Shown here: positions 50,680 to 59,994 of the stretch, one piece after another
Layout: each line of letters begins with the position of its first letter
Numbering within the stretch: position 1 is the first letter of the stretch
Source: Sinorhizobium sp. RAC02
Lineage (GTDB): Bacteria; Pseudomonadota; Alphaproteobacteria; Rhizobiales; Rhizobiaceae
Assembly (NCBI RefSeq): GCF_001713395.1
Contig: NZ_CP016450.1
Coordinates: 62,001-126,000, forward strand
Length of the DNA stretch: 64,000 bases
Direction: 5' to 3'
Made by a program: the position numbers and the translations under genes
Notes under the pieces: model-generated
The model's input: only the letters and a program-made list of their open reading frames with translations
The model's database searches: none
Told to the model about the DNA's origin: nothing

Positions 50680-52071
50680 ATGGCCAACATTTCGAACACT
50701 CATGAGAGCGCCGGCGGTAACCTGACGGCGCGGGCTCTGCGCGAGGGCTTTTATGCCGGCGTCATCTCGCTTGGCCTCTTCGTCCTCTTCGTCGGTCTCG
50801 AGACCACGCAGAACATCCGCAACGAGCTTGTGCTGAACCAGCGCTGGGGTCTGCTCGCGATCTTCGTGATCGTGGCTGCCGTCGGCCGCTTCCTTTCGGT
50901 GGCCTATCTGCGCCCCTGGCTGGCGGCCCGCAAGGCCACCGCGTCCGCAAAAGCTTCCACAGACACGGAAGAAAGCTTCTTCAAGCGCAACTTCAGCAAG
51001 ATCGCCATCGTTGCACTGATCTTCTATCCGCCGCTCATGGTCATGCTCTTCGGCGTGCAGGGCTCGCTGAAGTGGGTCGACAATTTCGGCATCCAGATCC
51101 TCATCTACGTGATGCTGGCCTGGGGCCTGAACATCGTGGTCGGCCTCGCCGGTCTGCTCGATCTCGGCTATGTCGCCTTCTATGCGGTCGGCGCCTATTC
51201 CTACGCGCTGCTGTCGCAGTATTTCGGCCTGTCCTTCTGGGTGTTGCTGCCGCTTGCCGGCATCCTCGCCGCCTTCTGGGGCATGATTCTCGGCTTCCCG
51301 GTGCTGCGTCTCAAGGGCGACTATCTCGCCATCGTCACGCTTGCCTTCGGGGAAATCATCCGTCTCGTCCTGATAAACTGGACGGAAGTGACCAAGGGCA
51401 CGTTCGGCGTCTCGGGCATTCCGAAGGCTTCGGTCTTCGGCATCTGGTCCTTCGACGTCAGCGCACCGAATAACTTCGCCAAGGTCTTCGAACTGCCGAT
51501 GTCGTCGGCCTACTACAAGATCTTCCTGTTCTATCTCATCCTGGCGCTGGCTCTCCTGACCGCCTACGTGACGATCCGCCTGCGCCGCATGCCGATCGGC
51601 CGTGCCTGGGAAGCGCTGCGCGAAGACGAGATCGCCTGCCGTTCGCTCGGCATCAACACGGTGACGACCAAGCTGACGGCCTTTTCCATCGGCGCGATGT
51701 TCGGCGGTTTTGCCGGCTCGTTCTTCGCCGTGCGTCAGGGCTTCGTCTCGCCGGAAAGCTTCGTCTTCCTCGAATCGGCAATCATCCTCGCCATCGTGGT
51801 TCTCGGCGGCATGGGCTCGCTGATCGGCATCGCCGTTGCGGCGGTGGTCATGGTCGGCGGCACCGAGCTTCTGCGTGAAATGACGTTCCTGAAGAGCATC
51901 TTCGGGCCGGACTTCACGCCGGAACTCTACCGCATGCTGATCTTCGGTCTGGCGATGGTCGTCGTCATGGTCCTGAAGCCGCGCGGTTTCGTCGGAAGCC
52001 GTGAACCGACGGCCTTCCTGAAGGAACGCAAGAACGTCTCCGGAAGCTTCACCAAGGAAGGGCACGGCTGA
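50680..52071 (+). CDS. livM: Branched-chain amino acid ABC transporter permease
   Basis: 463 aa, LivM family, with the extended N-terminus common in alphaproteobacteria (two extra hydrophobic segments before the core). Core motifs: NIVVGLAGLLDLGYVAFYAVGAY, GFPVLRLKGDYLAIVTLAFGEI and the RMPIGRAWEALREDEIACRSLGINT coupling loop. Pairs with LivH as heterodimer. Its TGA shares one base with the livG start. Confidence 0.94.
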   Translation: MANISNTHESAGGNLTARALREGFYAGVISLGLFVLFVGLETTQNIRNELVLNQRWGLLAIFVIVAAVGRFLSVAYLRPWLAARKATASAKASTDTEESFFKRNFSKIAIVALIFYPPLMVMLFGVQGSLKWVDNFGIQILIYVMLAWGLNIVVGLAGLLDLGYVAFYAVGAYSYALLSQYFGLSFWVLLPLAGILAAFWGMILGFPVLRLKGDYLAIVTLAFGEIIRLVLINWTEVTKGTFGVSGIPKASVFGIWSFDVSAPNNFAKVFELPMSSAYYKIFLFYLILALALLTAYVTIRLRRMPIGRAWEALREDEIACRSLGINTVTTKLTAFSIGAMFGGFAGSFFAVRQGFVSPESFVFLESAIILAIVVLGGMGSLIGIAVAAVVMVGGTELLREMTFLKSIFGPDFTPELYRMLIFGLAMVVVMVLKPRGFVGSREPTAFLKERKNVSGSFTKEGHG

Positions 52072-52997
52072 TGGCCCCCATGACGAATGTGACGGCGACG
52101 AATACGGTAGCGACGAACACGATGACGAAAGATCCCATCCTCACGGTCGAGCACCTCTCGATGCGCTTTGGTGGCCTCATGGCCATCAACGACCTCTCCT
52201 TCGAGGCCGAGCGCGGCGAGATCACGGCGCTGATCGGCCCGAACGGCGCCGGCAAGACCACGGTCTTCAACTGCGTCACCGGCTTCTACAAGCCGACCAT
52301 GGGCATGATCACCATGCGCCAGAAAGCGGGCAAGGATTTCCTGCTCGAGCGCATGACCGACTTCGAGATCACCCGTGATGCCAAGGTGGCGCGCACCTTC
52401 CAGAACATCCGGCTCTTCTCGGGCCTGACGGTTCTCGAAAACCTGCTCGTCGCCCAGCACAACAAGCTGATGAAGGCGTCGGGCTATACCATCCTCGGCC
52501 TGCTCGGTTTCCCGACCTACAAGAAGGCTTCGGCGGAATCGATCGAGCTCGCCAAGTACTGGCTGGACAAGGCAAACCTCACCGAGCGTGCCGACGATCC
52601 GGCCGGCGACCTGCCTTACGGCGCGCAGCGCCGTCTGGAAATTGCCCGCGCCATGTGCACGGGGCCGGAATTCCTCTGCCTCGACGAACCGGCAGCCGGC
52701 CTCAATCCGCGTGAATCGCTGGCGCTCAACGAACTCCTGCGCTCCATCCGCAAGGACAGCGGCACGTCGATCCTGCTCATCGAGCACGACATGTCGGTCG
52801 TCATGGAAATTTCCGACCATGTGGTCGTGCTCGAATACGGGCAGAAGATTTCCGACGGCACGCCGGACCATGTGAAGAACGATCCGAGGGTTATCGCGGC
52901 CTATCTCGGTGTTGAAGATGATGAGGTCGAAGAGGTGATCGAGGAAATCGAGGTTATCGCAGAGAGCGAAGGCCCGCAGGGAGGGTCGCACTCATGA
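52071..52997 (+). CDS. livG: Branched-chain amino acid ABC transporter ATPase
   Basis: 308 aa. Walker A GPNGAGKTT, Walker B FLCLDEPAAGLNP and the LivG-type Q-loop ARTFQNIRLFSGLTVLEN. The usual LSGGQ signature reads LPYGAQRRLEIARAM, as in LivG/UrtD subfamilies. The N-terminus has a 20-residue Thr/Asn-rich extension (a start at the later MTKDP, 52122, is possible) and the C-terminus an acidic EEVEEVIEEIEVI tail. Overlaps livM and livF. Confidence 0.93.
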   Translation: MAPMTNVTATNTVATNTMTKDPILTVEHLSMRFGGLMAINDLSFEAERGEITALIGPNGAGKTTVFNCVTGFYKPTMGMITMRQKAGKDFLLERMTDFEITRDAKVARTFQNIRLFSGLTVLENLLVAQHNKLMKASGYTILGLLGFPTYKKASAESIELAKYWLDKANLTERADDPAGDLPYGAQRRLEIARAMCTGPEFLCLDEPAAGLNPRESLALNELLRSIRKDSGTSILLIEHDMSVVMEISDHVVVLEYGQKISDGTPDHVKNDPRVIAAYLGVEDDEVEEVIEEIEVIAESEGPQGGSHS

Positions 52998-53719
52998 GCG
53001 ATACGCTTCTCAGCGTTCAGGGCGTGGAAACCTATTACGGCAATATCCGCGCACTCGCCGGCGTCAATGTCGATGTGAAGAAGGGTGAGATCGTCAGCCT
53101 GATCGGCGCGAACGGCGCCGGCAAGTCGACCCTGATGATGACGATCTGCGGCAGCCCGCAGGCCCGCACCGGTACCATCACCTTCGATGGCGAGGATATC
53201 ACGCGCCTGCCGACGCATCTCATCGCACGACGCCGCGTTGCTCAGTCGCCGGAAGGTCGCCGTATTTTTCCGCGCATGACCGTGTTTGAAAACCTTCAGA
53301 TGGGTGCAAGCCTCGACAATCTGAAGTTCTTCAACGAGGACGTGGAGAAGATCTTCACGCTCTTCCCGCGCCTCAAGGAACGCCAGGCCCAGCGCGGCGG
53401 CACGCTTTCGGGCGGCGAGCAGCAGATGCTGTCCATCGGCCGCGCGCTGATGGCGCGTCCAAAACTGCTTCTGCTCGACGAACCGTCACTCGGGCTTGCG
53501 CCGCTGATCATCAAGCAGATCTTCGACGCCATCAAGGTCTTGAACCAGGAACAGGGGTTGACCGTGTTCCTCGTCGAGCAGAACGCGTTCGCCGCCCTCA
53601 AACTCTCCAACCGGGCCTATGTGATGGTCAACGGTCAGGTGACGATGAGCGGTTCGGGCAAGGAACTTCTGGCCAACCCGGAAGTGCGCGCCGCCTATCT
53701 CGAAGGTGGACGCCACTAA
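52994..53719 (+). CDS. livF: Branched-chain amino acid ABC transporter ATPase
   Basis: 241 aa. Walker A GANGAGKST, signature LSGGEQQMLSIGRALM, Walker B LLLLDEPSLGLAP, and the LivF-specific SPEGRRIFPRMTVFENL. It forms the ATPase heterodimer with LivG. Start overlaps the livG stop by 4 nt. Confidence 0.95.
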   Translation: MSDTLLSVQGVETYYGNIRALAGVNVDVKKGEIVSLIGANGAGKSTLMMTICGSPQARTGTITFDGEDITRLPTHLIARRRVAQSPEGRRIFPRMTVFENLQMGASLDNLKFFNEDVEKIFTLFPRLKERQAQRGGTLSGGEQQMLSIGRALMARPKLLLLDEPSLGLAPLIIKQIFDAIKVLNQEQGLTVFLVEQNAFAALKLSNRAYVMVNGQVTMSGSGKELLANPEVRAAYLEGGRH

Positions 53720-53824
53720 GGCGGTCGCACGGGAGCCCCTCGCGGGGAACCTGTGCAGATGTAAGAAGTTACAGCGACCTGCGCGTCATGGCATGATGTG
53801 CAACGCTGTAGGGGAGATAAGAAA

Positions 53825-54169
53825 ATGCAGGGAATTCTCTACGAAGAACCATCCATCTGGCAGTTCCTGTTCATCACCGTCATCATGGGCGGCTGGACTG
53901 CTTGGCGCACGGGCAAGAGCGTCGCCGAGAACTGGCAGAACTACACGACGTTGCTAATTTACGTCCTGCTTTTGGGCGGCGCGATCCGTTTCATCCATCA
54001 CGCGCTGTTCCACGGCAGCATGCTGACAGTGCAGTACTATGTCGTGGACACCGCCGTGCTTTTGTTGTTTGCTACGCTCGGTTACCGCTACTACCGCACG
54101 CGGCAAATGACCAACAACTACTATTGGCTCTATGAAAAGGCATCGCCTTTCTCCTGGAAGTCGAAATAA
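53825..54169 (+). CDS. Small membrane protein linked to liv operons (DUF6867-type)
   Basis: 114 aa with three hydrophobic segments (WQFLFITVIMGGWTAW, TTLLIYVLLLGGAIRFI, VDTAVLLLFATLGYRYY) and a polar C-terminus rich in Tyr. Start ATG 53825 behind GGGAGA. A protein of this kind occurs between livF and the binding-protein gene in many rhizobia; I believe it is the DUF6867 family, function unknown. Its constant position suggests an accessory role in branched-chain amino acid uptake. Confidence 0.8.
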   Translation: MQGILYEEPSIWQFLFITVIMGGWTAWRTGKSVAENWQNYTTLLIYVLLLGGAIRFIHHALFHGSMLTVQYYVVDTAVLLLFATLGYRYYRTRQMTNNYYWLYEKASPFSWKSK

Positions 54170-54280
54170 TCAGAGGGAACTCCGCAGCCGGTTCTCGGCT
54201 GCGGCATAGCGATATCGGCGCAATGAATGCGGGTGTTGCGACCGGTTGAAACGAACCCGCTAAAATTTGGGAGTAATAAT

Positions 54281-55399
54281 ATGAAGAAGTCTCTCATGTC
54301 GGCCGTTGCTTTGGCTGCAATGGTCGCATTCAGCGGCAGCGCCTGGGCCGATATCCTGATCGGCGTCGGCGGCCCGCTGACCGGTCCGAATGCTGCCTTT
54401 GGCGCGCAGCTGCAGAAGGGTGCCGAGCAGGCTGCTGCCGACATCAACGCAGCCGGCGGCATCAATGGCGAGCAGATCAAGGTCGTGCTCGGCGACGACG
54501 TTTCCGACCCGAAGCAGGGCGTTTCGGTCGCCAACAAGTTCGTTGCTGACGGTGTGAAGTTCGTTGTCGGTCACTTCAACTCGGGCGTTTCGATCCCGGC
54601 TTCGGAAATCTACGCCGAAAACGGCATCCTGCAGATTTCGCCTGCCTCGACCAACCCGACCTACACCGAGCGTGGCCTGTGGAACACCTTCCGTACCTGC
54701 GGTCGTGACGACCAGCAGGGCGCCGTAGCCGGTTCCTTCATCGCGGCGAACTTCAAGGACGCCAAGGTTGCCATCCTGCACGACAAGACCCCGTATGGTC
54801 AGGGCCTTGCAGATGAAACCAAGAAGGCAACGAACGAAGCTGGCATCACTGAAGCCATCTATGAAGGCGTCAACGTCGGCGACAAGGACTTCTCGGCTCT
54901 CATCGCCAAGATGAAGGAAGCCGGCGTATCGGTCGTCTATTGGGGCGGCCTGCACACCGAGTTCGGCCTCATCGAGCGCCAGGCTGCCGACCAGGGCCTG
55001 AAGGCTCAGTTCATCTCGGGCGACGGTATCGTTTCGAACGAACTGGCTTCCATCGCTGGCGACGCCGTTGACGGCACGCTGATGACGTTTGCTCCGGATC
55101 CGCGCAAGAACGAAGCCGCCAAGGAGATCGTCGAGAAGTTCCGCGCAGCCGGCTTCGAGCCGGAAGCCTACACGCTCTACGCCTACGCTGCCGTTCAGGT
55201 CATCGCTGAAGGCGCCAAGGCTGCCGGCGGTACCGATCCGCAGGCCGTTGCCGAAGCCATCAAGTCGAAGGGTCCGTTCAAGACGGCTATCGGCGAACTC
55301 GGCTTCGACGAAAAGGGCGACATCACTCGTCCGGACTACGTTCTGTACACCTGGAAGAAGGGTGACGACGGCAAGTACACCTACTTCCAGAACGAGTAG
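54281..55399 (+). CDS. Branched-chain amino acid-binding periplasmic protein
   Basis: 372 aa with a Sec signal ([23 protein letters not shown]) and a Peripla_BP_6 fold beginning [20 protein letters not shown]. Leu/Ile/Val-binding (LivJ/LivK) type; [19 protein letters not shown] and [14 protein letters not shown] are family segments. GGGAG precedes ATG 54281. It delivers amino acids to LivHMGF. Codon usage is very strongly biased, as expected for an abundant binding protein. A terminator follows. Confidence 0.93.
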   Translation: MKKSLMSAVALAAMVAFSGSAWADILIGVGGPLTGPNAAFGAQLQKGAEQAAADINAAGGINGEQIKVVLGDDVSDPKQGVSVANKFVADGVKFVVGHFNSGVSIPASEIYAENGILQISPASTNPTYTERGLWNTFRTCGRDDQQGAVAGSFIAANFKDAKVAILHDKTPYGQGLADETKKATNEAGITEAIYEGVNVGDKDFSALIAKMKEAGVSVVYWGGLHTEFGLIERQAADQGLKAQFISGDGIVSNELASIAGDAVDGTLMTFAPDPRKNEAAKEIVEKFRAAGFEPEAYTLYAYAAVQVIAEGAKAAGGTDPQAVAEAIKSKGPFKTAIGELGFDEKGDITRPDYVLYTWKKGDDGKYTYFQNE

Positions 55400-55451
55400 T
55401 CATTGTTTACGGAACGGGCGGTGCATCGACGCCGCCCGGCCGCTTAACCTC

Positions 55452-55478
55452 AAGCCCGGCTCTGTGCCGGGCTTTTTT
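55452..55478. terminator. Terminator after the amino acid-binding protein gene
   Basis: A 9-bp stem AAGCCCGGC (55452-55460) / GCCGGGCTT (55466-55474), loop TCTGT, followed by a T-run to 55478. It lies 2 nt beyond the end of the converging response regulator gene and may act in both directions. Confidence 0.9.
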
Positions 55479-55479
55479 G

Positions 55480-56403
55480 TTAGACTTCGTGGAGGACGTG
55501 GGCCGCCTTGACGGCCGCGGATGCGCGGTTCTCGACGCCGAGCTTCACGTAGATCTGTTCGAGATGCTTGGTGACGGTGCGTGAACTCAGTCCCAGGATT
55601 TCGCCGATATCCCGGTTGGCCTTGCCCTTTGCGATCCACAGCAGCACCTCGGATTCGCGCTGGGTCAGCGAAAAATGCTGGCGCAGGATCTCGTCGTCGG
55701 ACAGCCGGTTTTCGGCCGTCAGGCGGAAAAGATACTCGTCCGCACCGATCGCGCCAAGGAAGGAGAGTTGCAGGCTTGCCTGGCCTGCCTGCCGGATGGC
55801 GAAGGTGGTTTCGCGCGCCATGCCCGGCCGCTCGCGCGCCTTCATCCATGTGCGGATGTGCACCGATACCGCGTCGAGCCCTTCGTCACTGCCGGTGGCG
55901 GCATTGACGAGGCGTGTCGCCTGCGGCGTCGACCAGCGGATTTTTCCCTCACCGCTCACGGCAAGCAGATGCCGGCCCGCCGCATCCAGCGCGACGCGGG
56001 CGCTCTGGGCGGAGCGGGCATTGGTGAGGTGCACGCGGATACGAGCACGCAGCTCGTCGATGTTGATCGGTTTGGTGAGGTAGTCGACGCCGCCGGCCTC
56101 GAGTGCCCGCACGACATGTTCGGTCTCGGTCAGCCCGGTCATGAAGACGACGGGCACGGGGCTTGCCGCCGGGTTCGCCTTCAGGCGCTGGCAGGTCTCG
56201 AAACCGTCCATGCCGGGCATGACGGCATCGAGAAGGATCATGTCCGGGGTGATGCGGTCGACGATGTTCAGCGCCGAGGCGCCGGAGGTGGCGATCAGCA
56301 CGGAAAAGCCAGATTGCTCCAGCGCTTCGGTCAGAAAGCCAAGGGCTTCGGGTGAATCGTCGACGATGAGGACGATATCGCGCGGGGTGGCCGTTTCAGT
56401 CAC
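55480..56403 (-). CDS. Response regulator, REC + LuxR-type helix-turn-helix
   Basis: 307 aa. Receiver domain at residues 8-125 with acidic pair Asp15/Asp16, phospho-acceptor Asp59 (ILLDAVMPGMDGFE) and Lys in TKPIN; a middle PAS-like stretch (LLAVSGEGKIRWSTPQATRLVNAA, about 145-230); and a C-terminal LuxR/GerE domain (LTQRESEVLLWIAKGKANRDIGEILGLS...). Overlaps the end of the hybrid kinase gene by 8 nt, so the two form a two-component system. It probably regulates the divergent urt operon. Confidence 0.92.
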   Translation of the reverse strand: MTETATPRDIVLIVDDSPEALGFLTEALEQSGFSVLIATSGASALNIVDRITPDMILLDAVMPGMDGFETCQRLKANPAASPVPVVFMTGLTETEHVVRALEAGGVDYLTKPINIDELRARIRVHLTNARSAQSARVALDAAGRHLLAVSGEGKIRWSTPQATRLVNAATGSDEGLDAVSVHIRTWMKARERPGMARETTFAIRQAGQASLQLSFLGAIGADEYLFRLTAENRLSDDEILRQHFSLTQRESEVLLWIAKGKANRDIGEILGLSSRTVTKHLEQIYVKLGVENRASAAVKAAHVLHEV

Positions 56404-59400
56404 GGGCAGCGTCCTCTTCTGGGTCCATGGTCTTCAGGAAAGCATCATAGCCGGAAAGGTCGAAGGCCTGCACATAGGCGCGCACCGCATCGGTGAAGGG
56501 CTGGTGTTCGGGCGTGCGGGCGATCTCGGCGAGCTTCGCCTCGATGCCGCGCACATAGCCGATCTCGCCGAGCCGGATCAATTCCTGCACATGGGTCTCC
56601 GCCGGAATGATGATGGCGGCCTTTTCCGGCTCCTTCACCATCGTCTCGCCCCGATAGATCCAGTCGAGCCGCATATGCAAGGCAAGCTTGTCGGCAAGCT
56701 GGCGAATGTCGAAGGGTTTTGCCAGCGTGTCGTTGTGGCCGTTCTGGGCGGAGGCAGAGCCGTCGCCGATATTGGCCGAGAGCATGATGATCGGGCTGGA
56801 CTGCCCGAGAATGCGCAGCCGTTCCACCAGTTCCCAGCCGTTCATGCCGGGCATGGAAATGTCGATCAGGAACAGGTCGGGCTTCACGCCCTCGATGAGG
56901 GACAAGCAATCTGCAGCGCTTCGGGCGGTCAGAACGGTGAAATCGAGCGGTCGCAGCACCTCTTCCATCAGGTTGCGGTGGTCCGCATTGTCGTCCACCA
57001 CGAGAATGGTCCGCCGCGGCCCGCTATACCCCTTGATATGCAGGACCTTCGGTGCCGTCGGGCGGTCGATCGCCGAGAGCATGAGGCGCACCTTGAACTC
57101 CGTGCCCTTATCGCGCTCGCTCTTCACCGAAATCTCGCCGCCGAGCGTCTGGGTGAGCAGCCGGGTGATGGTCAGGCCGAGACCGAGACCCGGCATGCGA
57201 CCATGTTCGGCATCGCCGCGCTGGAAGGGCTCGAAGATACGCGGCAGGTCCTTTTCCAGGATGCCCCGCCCGCTATCGGCGACGGTGAAGGTCGCGACCT
57301 GGCTGCGATAGATGACATCGAGCGAGATGCGACCGCTGTCGGTGAATTTCATCGCATTGGAGATGAGGTTGACGAGGATCTGGCGCAGGCGTTTCTCGTC
57401 GGTGCGCACATATTGCGGCAGGCTGGCGGAGCGGCTGTGCTCGAACGCCACGCCCTTCGCCTGGGCCTGCGGACGAAACATCTCGATGATCTGGTCGAGG
57501 AATTCGTGGATGTTGATCTCGTTCGAATAAACCTGCAGCTTGCCGGCCTCGATCTTGGAAATGTCGAGCAGGCCGTCGATCAGTCCCGAGAGGTGGTCGG
57601 CGCTGCGCTTGATGACGCGGATAGCGCCCTGGCGCTGCGGGGGTATGCTCTCGTCGCGCTCCAGCACCTGGGCATAGCCGAGCACGGCATTGAGCGGCGT
57701 GCGCAGCTCGTGGCTGAGGCCGACGACGTAGCGGCTCTTGGCGCGGTTGGCAGCCTCGGCCGTTTCCTTCGCCTGCTGGAGCGCTGCGTCGGTTTTCTTG
57801 TGCGCGGCGATTTCCTTGAGGAGGAGGGTGGTCTGGCGCGACGATTCTTCTTCGGCGACGACCCGGCTGTCATGCGCCAGCACATAGAACCAGCAGACGA
57901 TGCCCGCCACCACGGCAAAGACGAAGAAGACGATGGCGATGGTGCGTTCCACCACGGTGGCCGTCTCAGGTGAGCTGGTGGCGACCTGATGGGCGATCAT
58001 GGCGAGGATGATGCCCATGCCGGTGATGGAGAGGGCGGTCGCGATGCCGTAGCGGCCAAGGCGCGTGCCGAGCGCTGCCGTCACCGGCGCCGGCAGGATG
58101 GTTTTTGCAACACCTGCTACCTGCGCGTTGAAGCGCGCTTTCGGCTTGCAGAGGTCATGGCAGCGGCTGTCGAGCGAACAGCAGAGCGAGCAGATCGGCG
58201 CGGCATAGGCCGGGCACCAGGCCATGTCTTCCGGCTCGAAGGGGTGCTCGCAGATCGAGCAGGTGATGGAGTGCAGCTTTGCCCAGCTTTTCCGAGGTTT
58301 TCGCGCCAGATAATATTTGCCGCCGGTTGCCCAGGCGATGGCGGGAGAGGCGATGAAGGCGACGACTGCGGCGATGTAGGGCGCCAGCGAGGCGGGGATG
58401 TCGCCGAAGGTGCCGAAATGGGCGGTGAGCGCGATGATCGCCGACAGCGTCATCGCGCCGAGACCGACCGGGTTGATGTCGTAGAGATGGGCGCGCTTGA
58501 ACTCGATGCCGGGGGGCGAGAGGCCGAGCGGCTTGTTGAGGAAGAGGTCGGCCGAGATCGTGCAGAGCCAAGCCATGGCGACGATGGAGAATACACCGAG
58601 CGTCTCCTCCAGGAGCCGGTAGATGCCGAGCTCCATCAGGAGCAGCGCGATCGCCACATTGAAGACGAGCCAGATGACACGGCCGGGATGGCTGTGGGTC
58701 AGGCGCGAGAAGAAGTTCGACCAGGCGAGCGAGCCCGCATAGGCGTTCATCACATTGATCTTCAGCTGCGAGACCACCACGAAGGCGACCATCAGCAGCA
58801 GGGCCGCACTATCCCACGGCAGCATGTAGCCGAAGGCGGTATAGTACATCTGCGCCGGATCGGCCGCCCGGGTGGAGGGTACGCCGGCCGACAGCGCCAG
58901 CACCACGAGGAACGACCCGGCGATCAGTTTCGGCGCACCGACGATGACCCAGCCGGCGCCGGCGAGAAACACCGCGATGCGGTGGTGCAGCTTGCGCTGC
59001 CCGTCCGGCGGCAGGAAACGCAAAAAATCCACCTGCTCGCCGATCTGCGCCATCAGCGCGAAAATGACGGCGGAGGCTGCGCCGAACTCGACGAGGTTGA
59101 AGGGCGCATAGGTGCCGGGTGGGCCGGAAGCGTGGTGCAGGCCGGAATAGGCGAGCCACAGGTCGATCTTCTCCCAGTCCGCGAAGGCGATGAAGACGAA
59201 GGGGAGGATGTTGAGCACGATCCAGAAAGGCTGGGTGATGAGCTGGAAGCGCGAGATGAGCTGCACGCCGTGCGTCACCAGCGGAATGACCACCACGGAC
59301 GAAATGATGTAGCCGATCCACAGCGGTATGCCGAGCGCCAGCTCCAGCGCGCCGGACATGATGGAGGCCTCGATGGCGAACAGGATGAAGGTGAAACTCG

Positions 59401-59767
59401 CATAGATCAACGAGGTGAGCGTCGAGCCGATATAGCCGAAGCTAGCACCGCGCGTGAGAAGATCGATGTCGACGCCGTGGCGGATCGCGTAGCGACTGAT
59501 CGGCAGGCCGACCAGCAGGATCATCAGGCTGGCGACGACGATGGCGACGATGGCGTTCGTCGTGCCGTAGGACATGGTGATCGCGCCGCCGATCGCTTCC
59601 AGAGCCAGGAATGATATGGCGCCGATCGCGGTCTGCGAGATGCGGTCGGAGGAGAAGCGCCGTGCGCTCTTGGCTGTGAAACGCAGCGCATAGTCTTCCA
59701 GCGTCTGGTTGGCGACCCAGCGATTGTACTCGCGGCGGATCGGTATGATGCGCTGGCGTGCGGCCAT
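56396..59767 (-). CDS. NCS1 permease-fused hybrid histidine kinase
   Basis: 1123 aa. Residues about 20-480 form a 12-helix transporter-like domain of the NCS1 (cytosine/purine/hydantoin permease) family (DLLTRGASFGYIGSTL, IGEQVDFLRFLP). A cysteine-rich module has Cys503, 506, 518, 526, 529, 530, 536 and 540, a likely zinc-binding unit. Two more transmembrane helices (about 570-635) follow, then HisKA with phospho-His686 (SHELRTPLN), HATPase (NLISNAMKF, GLGLGLTITRLL), a receiver with Asp969 and a C-terminal helical tail. ATG 59767 follows CAGGAACAC. Divergent from urtA; it probably senses urea or a related nitrogen compound. Confidence 0.9.
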   Translation of the reverse strand: MAARQRIIPIRREYNRWVANQTLEDYALRFTAKSARRFSSDRISQTAIGAISFLALEAIGGAITMSYGTTNAIVAIVVASLMILLVGLPISRYAIRHGVDIDLLTRGASFGYIGSTLTSLIYASFTFILFAIEASIMSGALELALGIPLWIGYIISSVVVIPLVTHGVQLISRFQLITQPFWIVLNILPFVFIAFADWEKIDLWLAYSGLHHASGPPGTYAPFNLVEFGAASAVIFALMAQIGEQVDFLRFLPPDGQRKLHHRIAVFLAGAGWVIVGAPKLIAGSFLVVLALSAGVPSTRAADPAQMYYTAFGYMLPWDSAALLLMVAFVVVSQLKINVMNAYAGSLAWSNFFSRLTHSHPGRVIWLVFNVAIALLLMELGIYRLLEETLGVFSIVAMAWLCTISADLFLNKPLGLSPPGIEFKRAHLYDINPVGLGAMTLSAIIALTAHFGTFGDIPASLAPYIAAVVAFIASPAIAWATGGKYYLARKPRKSWAKLHSITCSICEHPFEPEDMAWCPAYAAPICSLCCSLDSRCHDLCKPKARFNAQVAGVAKTILPAPVTAALGTRLGRYGIATALSITGMGIILAMIAHQVATSSPETATVVERTIAIVFFVFAVVAGIVCWFYVLAHDSRVVAEEESSRQTTLLLKEIAAHKKTDAALQQAKETAEAANRAKSRYVVGLSHELRTPLNAVLGYAQVLERDESIPPQRQGAIRVIKRSADHLSGLIDGLLDISKIEAGKLQVYSNEINIHEFLDQIIEMFRPQAQAKGVAFEHSRSASLPQYVRTDEKRLRQILVNLISNAMKFTDSGRISLDVIYRSQVATFTVADSGRGILEKDLPRIFEPFQRGDAEHGRMPGLGLGLTITRLLTQTLGGEISVKSERDKGTEFKVRLMLSAIDRPTAPKVLHIKGYSGPRRTILVVDDNADHRNLMEEVLRPLDFTVLTARSAADCLSLIEGVKPDLFLIDISMPGMNGWELVERLRILGQSSPIIMLSANIGDGSASAQNGHNDTLAKPFDIRQLADKLALHMRLDWIYRGETMVKEPEKAAIIIPAETHVQELIRLGEIGYVRGIEAKLAEIARTPEHQPFTDAVRAYVQAFDLSGYDAFLKTMDPEEDAARD

Positions 59768-59901
59768 GTGTTCCTGCTGTTCCCAAGGCCCGTTATCCGG
59801 CCGTCCGAACCTTCGTAACACAGATGGTGCATGCCCGAAATTGGTGCATCGCGGCAAATGCTTCCCGCTTACCCCCGGCAACTACGCAATATGACGTATG
59901 T

Positions 59902-59919
59902 GCAGCGCAGCATCGCTGC
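59902..59919. promoter_or_regulatory. Inverted repeat between the kinase and urtA genes
   Basis: GCAGCG-CAGCAT-CGCTGC, perfect 6-bp arms with a 6-nt spacer. It is in the 227-nt divergent region and could be the binding site of the LuxR-type response regulator; this is positional inference only. Confidence 0.35.
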
Positions 59920-59994
59920 CCGATAGTTTGTTAAGCAACGGTAAAAAAGCTTCCGCCCCGTTGCGGTCAAAAAAAGAACTAGAGGGGTTCCGAC

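Noticed and set aside
57989..59614. 541-codon open frame on the plus strand
   Set aside because: Antisense to the NCS1-kinase gene, composed mostly of Gly/Asp/Glu/Arg, a typical shadow composition.
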